NCBI GenBank assembly: GCA_950295325.1
Contig: OX485805.1
Location: forward strand, 59,000,283 to 59,060,282
Length of the DNA stretch: 60,000 bases
Reading direction: 5' to 3'
Source: Polytrichum commune
Taxonomy: Eukaryota; Streptophyta; Polytrichopsida; Polytrichales; Polytrichaceae
Shown here: piece by piece, positions 23,880 through 35,545 of the stretch
Layout: each line of letters starts with the position of its first letter
Position numbering within the stretch: position 1 is the first letter of the stretch
The notes under the pieces: generated by a model
The model's database searches: none
Told to the model about the DNA's origin: nothing
The model's input: the letters and a program-made list of their open reading frames with translations, nothing else
Position numbers and translations under genes: made by a program

Positions 23880-25678
23880 TTACAGGAAGGAAGATTGTGC
23901 TTGATTAAAGATTAACATGTATTTGCATACATGTTCTGTCATATCAGGTGATCCAAGGTCACCTGTGAAGTTGATCTCCGTCTTTAGCTTTTGATGATCA
24001 CCTAAGAAACATGATGCCCACAAAAGTAGGAGCCTTCAGACATATGAAATGAAGCAACTGATTATGATTGCACGTTGTTAGCTAGCAAATACTGCAACAT
24101 AAAATTAGTATGAGAATGTGTAATGTTGAAAAAGATACACCACATGAGAACCGCACCTCGCAGGAGTAGCCCTTTAATGTATCTAAGCTCTGGGCAGATT
24201 CTGTTGAAATCAGGCCGAGAGCGATGGTTGTGGGCCCAACACCTTTGAATAAAAGATTTCAACCGCGGATGATCGGATCCCTGCTGAAGATCTGGTCTGA
24301 AGGCCCCATTCCCTTTCACTTCTTTCTTAAAAGCACGCTGGTTCTCCATCTCTCCAAAAGGAGTCTGCCCAGTCAGAATCTCAAAACACATAATACCAAA
24401 GCTGTAGACATCAGCTTTCGTGGGGTTGAATTCGCCTTTCTCATAACTTTCAAAAGCAATCACCTCCGGCGCCATATACCTTGAGGTGCCGGTGTTTGTA
24501 GTCTGGTCTTTGTAGGTTCTGCTGGCGTCTTTGGTTTTAGTCAAACCAAAATCAGCAATCTTCACTGAATAAGCTCTGGAGGATTTTTTATTCGGATCTT
24601 CAAGGTTCACGAGGACATTGTTTGGTTTCAGATCACGATGCGCCATACGCATTCTGTGAATATACCTCATGCCTTCCGCAATTTCCAGCATCAAGACAAC
24701 CTTTTCCACAAGTGAAACCTCAATGCCTCTGTATTTCTTGTACTCCAAAATGCAAGCCAGGTCGTTGTCCATTATTTCCATGATGAGAAAGCATCCTTCT
24801 TTCATTCTGGAGGAGCAGTATAGGCGCACTATGTTGGGGTGATGCCCTAGTCCCTGCATAGCTTTCATTTCCATTTCATCACTCCGACTCTGTAAAATGA
24901 TCTTCACTGCAAAGCGTCCGCCTAAAATATTTGTTTCTCGTACCTCTCCGAACGCGCCTTTTCCAATTAGTTTGCCATCGAGATGTTCTTTTATTTCCTC
25001 TTCACACAATAGCAACACGCCGTGCCCTAAATCCTTGTTTGACTGCGCCTATACGCCTCTATGTTGGAGCAATTGATCTGCAAGGTCTCGCTCTGGTTCG
25101 CGGTCCAGGTTCAAAGATCTGAGACGTTCAGTCAGAACCTTGTCATCTTTTTTCTTTGCATTCATAAGAGCCGTATCGTCCTTGTCACTCAGGTCACCGA
25201 TGCACCTCGCTGCTTCAAATGTGGTGCTGGGATCTCCAGAATTGTCAAGAATGCCTTGAAGAACATATGTGTGCCATCTAACGTCGTAGACGAGTTTTGC
25301 AAAAGTATGCTTCATATTACCTTGTTCGATAGCTGCTCTTAGCCTTTCTGAATTCGAAGCGGTGGATTTCATGCAACAGGATTGGATGAGCCTGTCGGCA
25401 TCTATGAAAACATAGCGAAGCTCTTGAAACACAAGAGATATTTTTTCATCAGGATGTGATGAGTGTGGAATACCTGCCAGTGTTTTTGAAAGCCTTTTGA
25501 CAAGAAAGAGACATTGTTTCTCGTTCATCAGATACTCTTGACTTGAACGGCTGTTCTTCATCAGATCATCCAATTTGTCGACTATGCCCTGGCAGAATTT
25601 GAGAAAATCATTTGCAGCCGGCTGGGGAACATCAGCTGCATCCCGCGTAAACAAGCGCCATATCCACCCTCCAGCCAT
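23880..25678 (-). CDS. TKL-like protein kinase with DUF1221-like N-terminal domain and one in-frame UAG
   Basis: Exon 1 is 24157-25678 (ATG at 25676-25678, MAGGWIWRLFTRDA) and exon 2 is 23880-24001 (stop TAA). The 155-bp phase-1 intron is GT-AG. Residues about 20-200 are helical, with QCLFLVKRLSKTLAGIP, LIQSC and KLVYDVRWHTYVLQGIL. They resemble the DUF1221-type domain found before plant kinases (inferred). The kinase domain follows with every key motif: IGKGAFGEV, AVKII, HRDLKPNNV, DFGLTK, GTSRYMAPEV, DVYSFGIM and an RPDF end. TAG at 25049-25051 lies in frame between the domains, ten codons before GVLLLCEEE. No ATG follows before the glycine loop, so the kinase cannot simply start alone. This is either a recent nonsense allele or readthrough. 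The exon 2 tail (about 40 residues) is supported by the paralogue at 31042-32827, which has the same intron position. Confidence 0.8.
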
Positions 25679-25689
25679 AAATGAAACCC

Positions 25690-28600
25690 AATTTGAAATG
25701 TGCACAAAGATGATCTTCCAACCTGCCTGATGAAATCCACATCGCCCAAGCCCCAGTTCAAATATTGTCGGAAATTATGCAAGAAATCGCTAACTCATAT
25801 CATATGTTTGACAGGCGCTAGATCCGGCTTTTGATCTCTCAAAATTTGAAAATATAGCCTGGGTCATCACTAATTGAAGAACATGTATGCCTCAATGACA
25901 TCTAATAAGATGAAAACAGAAATGACAGAACAAACCTATTTAGTATAAAAGTTCGTCCAGCAAAATTATCACAATCCAAGTTCAAGTTTAATTATCAATA
26001 TATAAACTTCTTAAACTCTAGAAATTTTGTGAAGAGGAGTGAGCATAACTTCTGTGATTGAATGCCTTTTAGGCAGAACCTGTGTTGTAACAAGTCAGAT
26101 CTCATATTGCTCAGCACATCTAACAACATCGTTCAAAACTTGGTTAAACATGTCAGCTTCTGAATTCTTACCTTCGAGGAATCCGATTTGAACCAAAGTA
26201 CTCGGCCTTTGAAGAGCAGCTTTAAATAACTAATCACCTTTCCTTTCACTTCTGACTTGATCGCCAAACAAATGTTAGTCCTATACCAAATCCCACGCAG
26301 GTTTGCAGACATGCTCCATGAAACTAGTACATCTAGTCGTACTAGAATATTTCCACCAGGCCGTATTTCATCGTCAAAATCCTAACTGAGGTCCTTGTTG
26401 CACAAGCTGAGTGTCCTGCACGAATGGGCTAGCGCCGAATCTGCACTCTCGATCACCCGACACAAGGAGCTCATGATGATTCTCACCGCCAGTAAGCAAC
26501 CATTCCCCCCGGCCCGGCCTTTCTTGCATTGGAGAGCCATTTCAGTCAGCAAAGCCACTCAGATGATACCAAAATGTCGTTTCAGTCACAAACCACATTG
26601 CAAAGATCACACCCAAACTCACTGCAGCAAATCTGTGAATAGTGAAAGACGGCACTAGTTCCGGAATCGCATGAATCTGCCTACGTCAGAAGACTAGTAA
26701 TTTGTGCACGCAGCAAAAATGTAAACCTCCTAGCAAGATCAGGCCGGAGAGAACAACCCTCTTCAATTCGACAAGTGCTACCAGCAACGTATTCACTTCC
26801 AGCGAGTTACACCGGTTTAGGGTTGCCAACTTGCCTGCATAGAAGATGCTACGGATGATTGCACTGGCCAGGAAACGAGGATCGAATAACAGATGTCTGT
26901 ACTGCAAAATGTTTTTAAAACTACCTGGTGACCTGGACGAACACTTGCCCACACTGTCGGTTGTAGTATTAAACTTACATGTTGCAGTATTGAACTATCA
27001 TATTTTAGTAAAAAATTATGCACCAACTCCCATCGCCAAGTACTCTTGCTCTTGCTTGCTCTGTGGGCGCGTTTTCTTGGTTCTTAATGCACCTTGGCGT
27101 TGGCTTTGTTGGCCTTCTATCTCACCAAAAAATAGAAAAAAGAAAAAAGAAAAGGCACACTTACTCTCATCTTTCAACTAGCTTACACACTCTATCGAAT
27201 CGGTGGACTTGATCCCATGCTTGCTGGTCGCAGCTCTTAGTCTGGCAATTTGAGCTGAGGAACATGTAATTTGATGATGAGGTGGTGAAGACGAGGTTGT
27301 GAACATTGATGAGTTCCTAAATGTTTGTTCTACAATAACATCCAGCTCAACATGACCGTTTGCAATCTACATCTCTCAAACTACTATTGTTGCCTCTCAA
27401 TTTATGACCAAAAACAAATGAAATCATGTTAAAAAATGATCACAATGTTTTTACGAGATATTATATATATATATATATATATACATACATACACATGTGG
27501 TGGAAGTTGCGATGGATGAGCCCTTGCAGCAAGGAAAGTACAGACAAAAGTGATATCCAAGCATGGATCCATTATGCCTGAATCTACTACACCGATCTCA
27601 GAATATAGTGTGGACCAGAATATACTGAAAACCTACACTAATGGGAAATTTCGTTCAATGGTCACATGACAATCAAGGGCTTCAGACAGGGGAATCACTT
27701 AACAGTTGACATGCAGGAACTTACATACATTAGTGTGGTCTGGTCGACACCATTGATCAATCCACACTATATTGTCTGCTACTGTTTCATCTCTGTCCAG
27801 ATTCTTTTCTTTAGCACTTGATCTATATAATATGCTTCGAAGAGCCAACAGCCCAACACTGTTCGCTCCAGGAATTTCTTTTTGAGAATACTGTCATGAG
27901 CTAGCAATATCAAGCTAGCAGATACCCACGCTGACCTGTAGTCTTACTTTACTAAAATAGTTTTTGGGAAAAATTATACTAGATCATAAATTCTTGCATT
28001 GCAGAATGAACTGTGAAAATGAGTCAAAGCATCCCATGTTGCACCAGTTTAGGGTTTAGACCTTTCCTTGATGACTCATCTCTGTATTAAAGGTGCACGG
28101 AATCCCAGAGATGTGCACATTTGATCTTAATTTCTGTGACGTCTGTGTATTTCTTTTCTACATTAGAAAATATTCAACCTGCAATATATATAGTACAACT
28201 TGCAGTCTGGCCTGTGTACATCCCCGGTAATATGCTCAGGGCATCGCCAGTGGATCTAGGTAAAGCTCACTGCAAACCAAAACCTATCTTTTGACTGACC
28301 TAAAATTAGAAACTGAAATTACCATCATTAGAAGCACACCTAAATAAACGTGAGATATTTCTCAAGAAAAAAGAATTGTAAAAATTTGACGTAGGTGAAA
28401 TCCCTCATTGAAAACACCACATTTTCAAAATTTAGAGGGAGTGCACCAAATCTTGCTTAAAAATGGAAAGATCCTCCCACACTCCCTCCAAATTTCTGCC
28501 CTCAGACAGAATAAGTAGATGAGGAGCCGCATACGGACCTTCAAGTTGAGAAGTATCATTGAAGTGGTTACAACGCTACAACTGAGCTAGGTCCAACGAT

Positions 28601-31040
28601 ACTTAACTATATTACCCAGACACTATACAATGCAAACTGACCACGTACAGTATACCCACTTCAACGAAATTCAGTGTCTTGATGCTGTCAATACTCATGA
28701 AAGGATTCTTGACTAAAACCACAGTGACTTGCTTACCAGATAATTACTTTAAATTTTTTGGCACAAACGAAGACAAATTTCATTAATCGCATAAAAGAAA
28801 GAACAACACTCTTGTCAGCAAGGAAACCCACCAGAGTACGACTTGCTAAGCAGCAATTAATTGGATCATATATCAACTGCAGAAGTTGACACATGAAGTA
28901 CTTATTAGACCATTTGGAATTTAACCCGGAATCAGATGGTATAATTTGTTGCTATATTAGCAGGAGAAAATGTGTTAAACATGTATATAAAATGAAACTA
29001 CAAATCTGAGTTCATAATTCATTGTTCTACCAGATAACTCAGATCACCGCCATCTTGGCCATCAGGGATTGTGCAGACACCTCGTTTGTCAAGAACAACA
29101 CCAGCTCGTCCAACACCTTTCCGGTACCACTTCTAAACCGGTGACCCACTTCGTCATCAAACGGACTATAATTTCTCAAATTAATATGAAAAGTAGTGAT
29201 ATTACACTATATAAATCAAATTTCCCTTTTGCTGTATGTGCTGAGACAAAATATTTGTCCTCTGATCTACTAATTTGTTTGATGTATTCGTTGGACTCAA
29301 ATTCAATCTGGAGTCACAGCATCGACACACAACCATTGAATGATTTGGGACATCAACGTTTCCCATATATTAAAAGACCCTGATTTATACAATAGTCAGC
29401 AACTAAACAGTTTGCCATTAGCATTAGATAATAGTTGTTGCACTGCACTCCATAATATTGCTTCAAAGTGAGGACTAAGAATGGTGTTACCTTGACCATT
29501 TCGCTTCTGACAACATATGCACCATAACAAGCATGAAATGTCTCTCAATCAGGGTTAACATATAGCACTATCATATGCCCAATACCTGGTGAACTTTTAT
29601 CGTACTTTAAGAAGACCATTTTGATGGAATGAGCCACATTATTAAAAAGACCGTTTGTTGGCTCTGTCTGTAGGACAGAGACTATGCATCAACTTCTTCG
29701 TTTCAAGAGCAAATTTCCTAACCACTTTGCATTCACACTTGGACGTTACTTGTTCTCGTTATTTTTGGTCCACTTTATTTAATGTGGATGTTAACTATAA
29801 TTATATATGTATATGTATATGTATATATAGAACTATAATTGTTCCCTAAAATGCATTGAAAGAAATCTAGTTAACTATAGTTATTTCGGCAGTTCTTGAT
29901 TATTTATTTTAAAAATTTCGGGTGATATCAAAATCCTTGACCTGCATTTGAGAAGAAGGTGCACAAAATCCAAGAAAGGTTTGGTATAGTAAATAGCCAT
30001 GGATTGGCATGAGCAAAGTGGACAACTATAATTATAGTCTTTCATAGTAAAGGACAGAGCCTCACGGTTCTACCGTTTTCTTGTTTTCAAAAGCTCATTA
30101 CGTCCCCAAGGTCCTTGCTTGACGGTCTTTGTAGATGTAACAAAAGAGAATTTGATCACCTTGTTTTCCATCTATGCAAGGTTGTGAAGATGCTTTATAT
30201 TGTTTTGCATGATAAGACGTAACCCCAATAGAAATCAGAAGCAATAATAGGAAGACAAGCACCATCATTGGACAGTACCATGATCGAAAAGGCCAATTGT
30301 TATATGATCTTCGGACACCAAACAATCTTCATAGTTGTTCAGAGAACAATCTTGAAAATCCCCTGTGTGAAGTAGCTTGAGATGTTACCTCGCCTTCCTA
30401 GAACATAACCACAAGAAGTTCAAACTTCCAGATCATCTTTTCAAGGCTTGTTTTCTTGGAGCGAAAAGAACAATTACAAGTGTATATGGACAAAACTCTC
30501 ATATGATCAACCGACACCAGCCAAAGTCCACCAAGTTTGCTCATGTTTGTGTATAACTATTTGTTCAATTCGACGAATGTGAAGCAACCCGAGTGTGCCA
30601 CAAAATCATGGATCGTAATGAGACGTTTCTGTGATAATTTAAGAAACTACGTCCTGATGAATGAACTTAGTTTACGTTCATCCAGTCATTCATTGATGAA
30701 ATCTGTTAAGTTCATTGAGAACATTCTGGAAAGAAGATTCCAGAGTAAAGTGGCTGACACGGTAGTATTACTGAGAGGAGTCTTAGTTTTAGTGTATCTT
30801 TGTATGTGTAGTATATCAAGAGCAGGTTAGAGCTCGGAGAGATATGGCAATGCATTAATACATAGGTTAGGCATTCTCATCAGGCGTAGGAATTGAAGCA
30901 AGAGATATTCTGTAAAATGTATTGATATTGAAATAGTAATCAAAAAATTGTTCAGATGGCAGAGTTAATTCTTCCTAAAAACATCACGTCCAAAAACTTC
31001 AGTGGTTATTTCTCCTACTTGCCTACAATCCAGACACCTC
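25690..31040. other. Intergenic region between the kinase paralogues
   Basis: No recognised gene. Minus frame 30098-30325 contains one hydrophobic segment (MVLVFLLLLLISIGV) with no homology I can name. Plus frames at 26395, 26846, 29069 and 30537 have no domain. Microsatellite-like AT and ATGTAT runs occur at 27462-27483 and 29804-29828. Confidence 0.5.
27462..27483. repeat. (TA)n microsatellite
   Basis: An uninterrupted TA run followed by CATA units. Confidence 0.9.
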
Positions 31041-31041
31041 T

Positions 31042-32827
31042 CTAACTTGTCATACAATGCGGTTCGGATGTCATAAAATTTTTAAGAAAAAAATTCTTAA
31101 TGGATCTTAACCCCACAATCAAAAAGAAAGAAGGGCAACTCAAGATGCATACCTGCACTCCCTGCACATTGAACCCGAATTGATGAACTGTATCATCTCT
31201 TGTCTTTGGCTTGTGCTGAACACCTAAGAAACCATTATTGGCAACCAAACTAGGCTAACTAGAAAATCAAAAGGAAAGTGGATGGCATATATGTCACGAA
31301 CAAATTATAAAAACATGTGATATCGAAGCGGCAATGCTTGTACGCCACTCACCTCGCAAGAGTAGCGCTTTGATGTACCCAAGTTCTCCACAAATCTCGT
31401 TAAAATCTGGCCGGCTATGAAAATTTCCATCTCAGCATTTTCGAATTGAAGAGTTCAGCCGCTCTGGACATTCCGATGGAAGATTTGGTCTTAAAGGGTG
31501 CTCTCCCGCCTTCACTAACTTTTTCATTTCATTTCTGGGCAGATCGCCAAACGGGTTCTCTCCAGTCAGAATTTCGGAGCACATGATGGCAAAGCTGTAA
31601 ACATCAGCTTTCGGAGAGTTCAGCTTTGCTCTTTCAGGATTATCCTCTGCTCTTTCAGTTTTAGTAAGACCAAAATCAGCAATCTTCACCGAACAAGCTC
31701 TGGACGATTTGTTTGGAGGATCTCCAAGATTCACAAGCACGTTTCCTGGTTTGAGATCGTGATGCGCCATACGCTCGCTGTGATATACCTTATGCCGTCC
31801 GCAATTTCAAGCATCTAGACAACCGTTTCTAAAACTGAAATTTTGTGGTTTTCTCTTCTGTGCTGCAAAAAAGTAGACAGTTCCGTGTGCATCTTCACCA
31901 TGATGAAAAAGCGTTATAAATAATTTTTAGAACAGCAGAATAGGTGCACTATACAGGGATGCCCTAGTTCCTTTAAGGCCGCCACCTCTTGATCAATGAG
32001 TAAGCGTATTGCTTCTTGAATATCTTACTTGCATACGCACCTCCTAGAAGATTTGTCAGTCGCACCTCTGGGAAGGAACCTCTACCAACCACATTGCCGG
32101 TGTCATGCTCATTTAGATCTTCAGGATTTAGGATAAACATATGAGAGGATGACGTTGACGATAGAAATTGATTTGCAAGCTCTTCCTCAATTAGGTCGTT
32201 CAGCTTCACAGATCTGAGATGTTTCTTGAGGACCTTCTCATCTTCACTCCTCGCTGTCAGCAGATCTAATTTGTCCACATAATACAGATTACCGTCACAT
32301 AAGGCTGGATCAAATGATGTGGTGCCAGAATATTCTGCAAAGTTTTCCACAATAATGCTTTGATGAACCGATGTATGCCATTGAACGTCGTAGAGTAGTT
32401 GTGAAAAAGTTTCTTTCATATCAACTTGTTCAATAGCTGCTCTTAGCCATTCTGAAGTGGTGATACAGCTTGATTGGACGAGGCTCTCAGCGTTTATGAG
32501 GGGGTGGTGAAGCTCTTGAAGCACTGGAACTGTTTATTCATCAAGAGAGTAGGACTGCGGAATTTGTGCCAATGTCTCTTCAAGCCTTCTGATGAGGAAT
32601 TCACATTCGTGGCTGTTCATAAGATAATATCTTTCGCTAGCTCCTTTTCTACTAGCCAAGTGTTGACATGATTTCTCTACTATTCCCTTGCAGAGGTTGA
32701 GTAATTCATTTACGCCTGGCTTGGACCGTTGTTTATGGTGTTTGGCCACAACGAGCGGAAGAGCTGAGCCATGAAGAGTGCACTTGCGTTTAATATTAGC
32801 AGAGTATAAGTTTCCTTCCTCCAAATG
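31042..32827 (-). pseudogene. Decayed paralogue of the DUF1221-like kinase
   Basis: It has the same order as the gene at 23880-25678. The helical domain is present (LLNLCKGIVEK, LIRRLEETLAQIP, LLYDVQWHTSV), then VVGRGSFPEVRLTN, then a kinase body. Lesions are TAA at 32534-32536 (aligned with a Lys codon in the paralogue), a frameshift near 31985 after KKQYAYSLI, a TAA near 31920, a TAG near 31815 and a further frameshift near 31790. The catalytic HRD reads HHD at about 31760, and the activation segment with the APE motif is deleted between DFGLTK and DVYSFAIM. The intron is conserved: donor at 31352, acceptor at 31224, with GVQHKPKTRDD matching the paralogue tail. The upstream end is obscured by a MITE at 32837. 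It cannot make an active kinase. Confidence 0.85.
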
Positions 32828-32836
32828 CTCAAAACT

Positions 32837-33082
32837 GGCTGGGGATTCGTGGCACTCAAGTAAAATCATCCGTGCGGATGAAAAAAACACAGGAATCATC
32901 TAAATGGCTATTTTTGGGCAATTTGATTCCGGAAATAGAGTCAAAGGCCCCGAATTAGTCTAGTGATGTCACATTCGAATGAATTGGCCCTCAACCCCAT
33001 AGGGAGGCTTTTTTTATTGGAGCCACTTCATCCACGATATCTTGGATGGATGATTTTACTTGAGTGCCACGAATCCCCAACC
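32837..33082. mobile_element. Mutator-like MITE with 9-bp target duplication
   Basis: A 246-bp element with inverted ends of about 35 bp, starting GGCTGGGGATTCGTGG and ending with its complement (..CGAATCCCCAACC). It is flanked by perfect 9-bp direct repeats CTCAAAACT (32828-32836 and 33083-33091). The 9-bp duplication with long inverted ends is typical of Mutator-like elements. It has no coding capacity. It lies at the upstream edge of the decayed kinase. Confidence 0.85.
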
Positions 33083-33091
33083 CTCAAAACT

Positions 33092-33605
33092 GAGCTAATA
33101 CGCTCCAAGTGATACATAATACATACTGGCAAGTCCGTGACCTCATAAAACTCCATCTTCTCGATTTCCACAGTTTAGAGTGGATATAAAAATTGTTGAA
33201 AAGATCCACAAAGTCATCTTAATTATAGCTTGCTGCAATCCAGATCTCTTCATTTGAGAAAAAAATTAACACTAGCTAGTGCTGTTGGTGTGGTCCGTAG
33301 AATTACTGCGTGCAGCATATAGACTTGGACCACCAAACAATTAATAACTTGTCCAAAATCACTTCCTGCCACCTTCAATCGGATACACTTGGACAGTACT
33401 GGAGGGGTACTGCAGGCTTACCAAGTCAAAGAATCTGTCTGAATGTCGAGGCAATCAGCTCAGCCTTTGAGCGGCAGCCTTTGAGCACTTGCAACTAACG
33501 AAGGGTTCCAGAAGAAACGAATACTCAGAGCTCCAACATATAAATTAGTAATGCTCCGTATAACATGACTTGTTACATCGATATGCTATTGCAGCACCTG
33601 CAATC
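33092..33605. other. Spacer between the MITE and the copia element
   Basis: No gene or repeat recognised. The short plus frame at 33310-33498 has no domain. Confidence 0.4.
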
Positions 33606-33878
33606 TGTAGAAATCTCAAGATACGTGGCACGGTCTTCACTGTTTCTACAGTCAATAGTCACATAGGAGAATCTAGTAAGATCATTAGTGTTAGCTGCTC
33701 ACCCTAAGTGGGCATTTAATTACGAACAATCTTCTAGATTAGTTAGTCAAGCTCATAATTAGCAACAGTTTTCTAGGTAGGTTAGTCAAGCTCATGGCCG
33801 GGCTCACTTGTATATAATGAACCATTGTTCATTTGGAATACATTTTCACAGTTCTTATTGCAGGCTTGTGTTTCTTCA
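33606..33878 (+). repeat. Left LTR of copia A
   Basis: 273 bp, from TGTAGAAATCTCAAG to GTGTTTCTTCA. It contains GTATATAATG (about 33811), a likely TATA box, and GGTTAGTCAAGCTCAT repeated inside. It is immediately followed by the primer-binding site. Confidence 0.9.
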
Positions 33879-33890
33879 TGGTATCAGAGT
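33879..33890 (+). promoter_or_regulatory. Primer-binding site (initiator-Met tRNA)
   Basis: TGGTATCAGAGT directly abuts the left LTR. The canonical plant copia site is TGGTATCAGAGC, so 11 of 12 bases match. Confidence 0.9.
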
Positions 33891-34715
33891 GAGGCATTTT
33901 TGTCTAGTTGTTTAGTAACCAAGACTAGCCCTACCTCTAAGAGTACATATCACTTGAGTGAGGTTACCTCCTCATTTAGTAAGATAGCTAGTTTCTTGAG
34001 ATTTGAGCGGTCTTGTGGTTCTGCTCTTTGCAAGATTGTCTGTGCATGCGAGGTGTCCAGTGGAACAGTGTCCAGGGAGATTTCTATGCATAATCAATCA
34101 AGATTCTAGTATTTTTAAGTCCAACTAGTTCATCTATAACTAACAAGTTGACTCTCCTTGCTCATTGGGTCAGTAATCTCCGAAGAGGCAAATGAGTTGT
34201 TTGTGAATACGAGTGATGTGACCATGTGGTAAGGTAGAAATACCATAAGCGGTTAATCACCCTCTAGCCATGCACTAGACCGCCGTCATAATGGTTAAGT
34301 GCCATTTTTGAAATGGATCATGGCTCAACGGCAACTTCAATGCGTGCACACTTAGAGTAGCCAATGGGAGTCAAGTGTTAATGTACTCATGAGGTAACCA
34401 ATTTAGGCAATGTTCTATATGAAAATGTGGAGTACCGTGTTTGGTGTAGGGAGAATCTAGTGAATGAGTAGGGGGTTAGACAAACTTTCCACTTTGAAAA
34501 ATTGTGGAGTTTTTTGTACAAGGCAAAGAAATATGAAACAACTTGCATTCTTCATGAATCCTTCTCGTCTATCTTGGAAAATTATCTCATGATTGTCAGA
34601 CCAAATCTTCAATGCGAATCACCTTATTTTCACGGGTTATGATATTTCTACCTTAGTTGGCAGAAGAGAGTAGTTTAGAAGTAGAATTTGGAGTTAGCTA
34701 CTTACTATTGTGGCA

Positions 34716-35517
34716 ATGGCTTTTGGAGATGGAGCAATAACCGTGGTGGCCAAGTTAAAAGGGGCTCACAACTACAACGTTTGGAGCTTCAAAGTGAAGA
34801 ACTTGCTCGAATGAGAGAACCTGTGGGATCTGGTGAGCAACTCGACATTGGCCATAGTTGGAGTCAACGAGACGGATGTGTTGGAGCAAGCGGCAAAAAA
34901 AAAAGGCTTTGTCGATCATCAATCTAGTTGTTCAAGACTGTGTAATTCCCTATATCTTGGATATAGAGGATCCAACAGTATGTTGGGAGAGATTGAAGAA
35001 TCTCTATGCCACCAATAACAATGCGAGGTGCATGCTGCTCCGAAGGAAGCTGACCAACCTCAAGGTGGAGGAGGAGACAATGATGTCCACATTTCTCCAA
35101 AGTGTTCAAGACTTGGTAAGCCAACTCGCCGGGATTGGAGAGAAGATCCCAGATGAAGAGATTGCTGAACATATGCTCACTGCATTGCCCGAGCTCTATG
35201 AGCCACTTGTTAGCTCTGTTGCATATCGGAGCGAAATGCCAACTCTGTCTGAGCTTACAACCTTGCTGCTTTAACAAAGAGATCCAATGCAAAGTGCGAA
35301 ATTCAAAGCGAGAAGGCGAGGTCTTGCTCATGCAAACCAAGACCAAGGGGTATCAGACTCGCAAGTACATTGGTCGAAACCATCAGTATCCCCTTAAACC
35401 GATCACTGCACCCAAGGAAACATGTGCATGTCACTTCTGTGGAGGCAAGGATCACTTTATGAGAAACTGCGAGGAATTGGTAGCAGATTTTCAACGACGA
35501 GGACCAAACCACAGTTA
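34716..35517 (+). pseudogene. Copia A gag with CCHC zinc knuckle
   Basis: The ATG at 34716 opens the usual gag N-terminus (LKGAHNYNVWSFKVKNLLE) but meets TGA soon after. The frame resumes as VVQDCVIPYILDIEDP and LTNLKVEEETMMSTFLQSVQ, a UBN2/copia-gag type domain. Downstream, CHFCGGKDHFMRNC (about 35430-35473) is a C-X2-C-X4-H-X4-C knuckle. Several frame changes are needed, so it is dead. Confidence 0.8.
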
Positions 35518-35545
35518 AGACCACTCTCGAGACTCTGCAAACCTG

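Noticed and set aside
30098-30325. Minus frame with one membrane-like segment
   Set aside because: Checked against the DUF616 N-terminus at 557-884; I could not align them, and no flanking exon is visible.
30537-30830. 97-codon plus frame
   Set aside because: No recognisable domain and no supporting splice or promoter signals.
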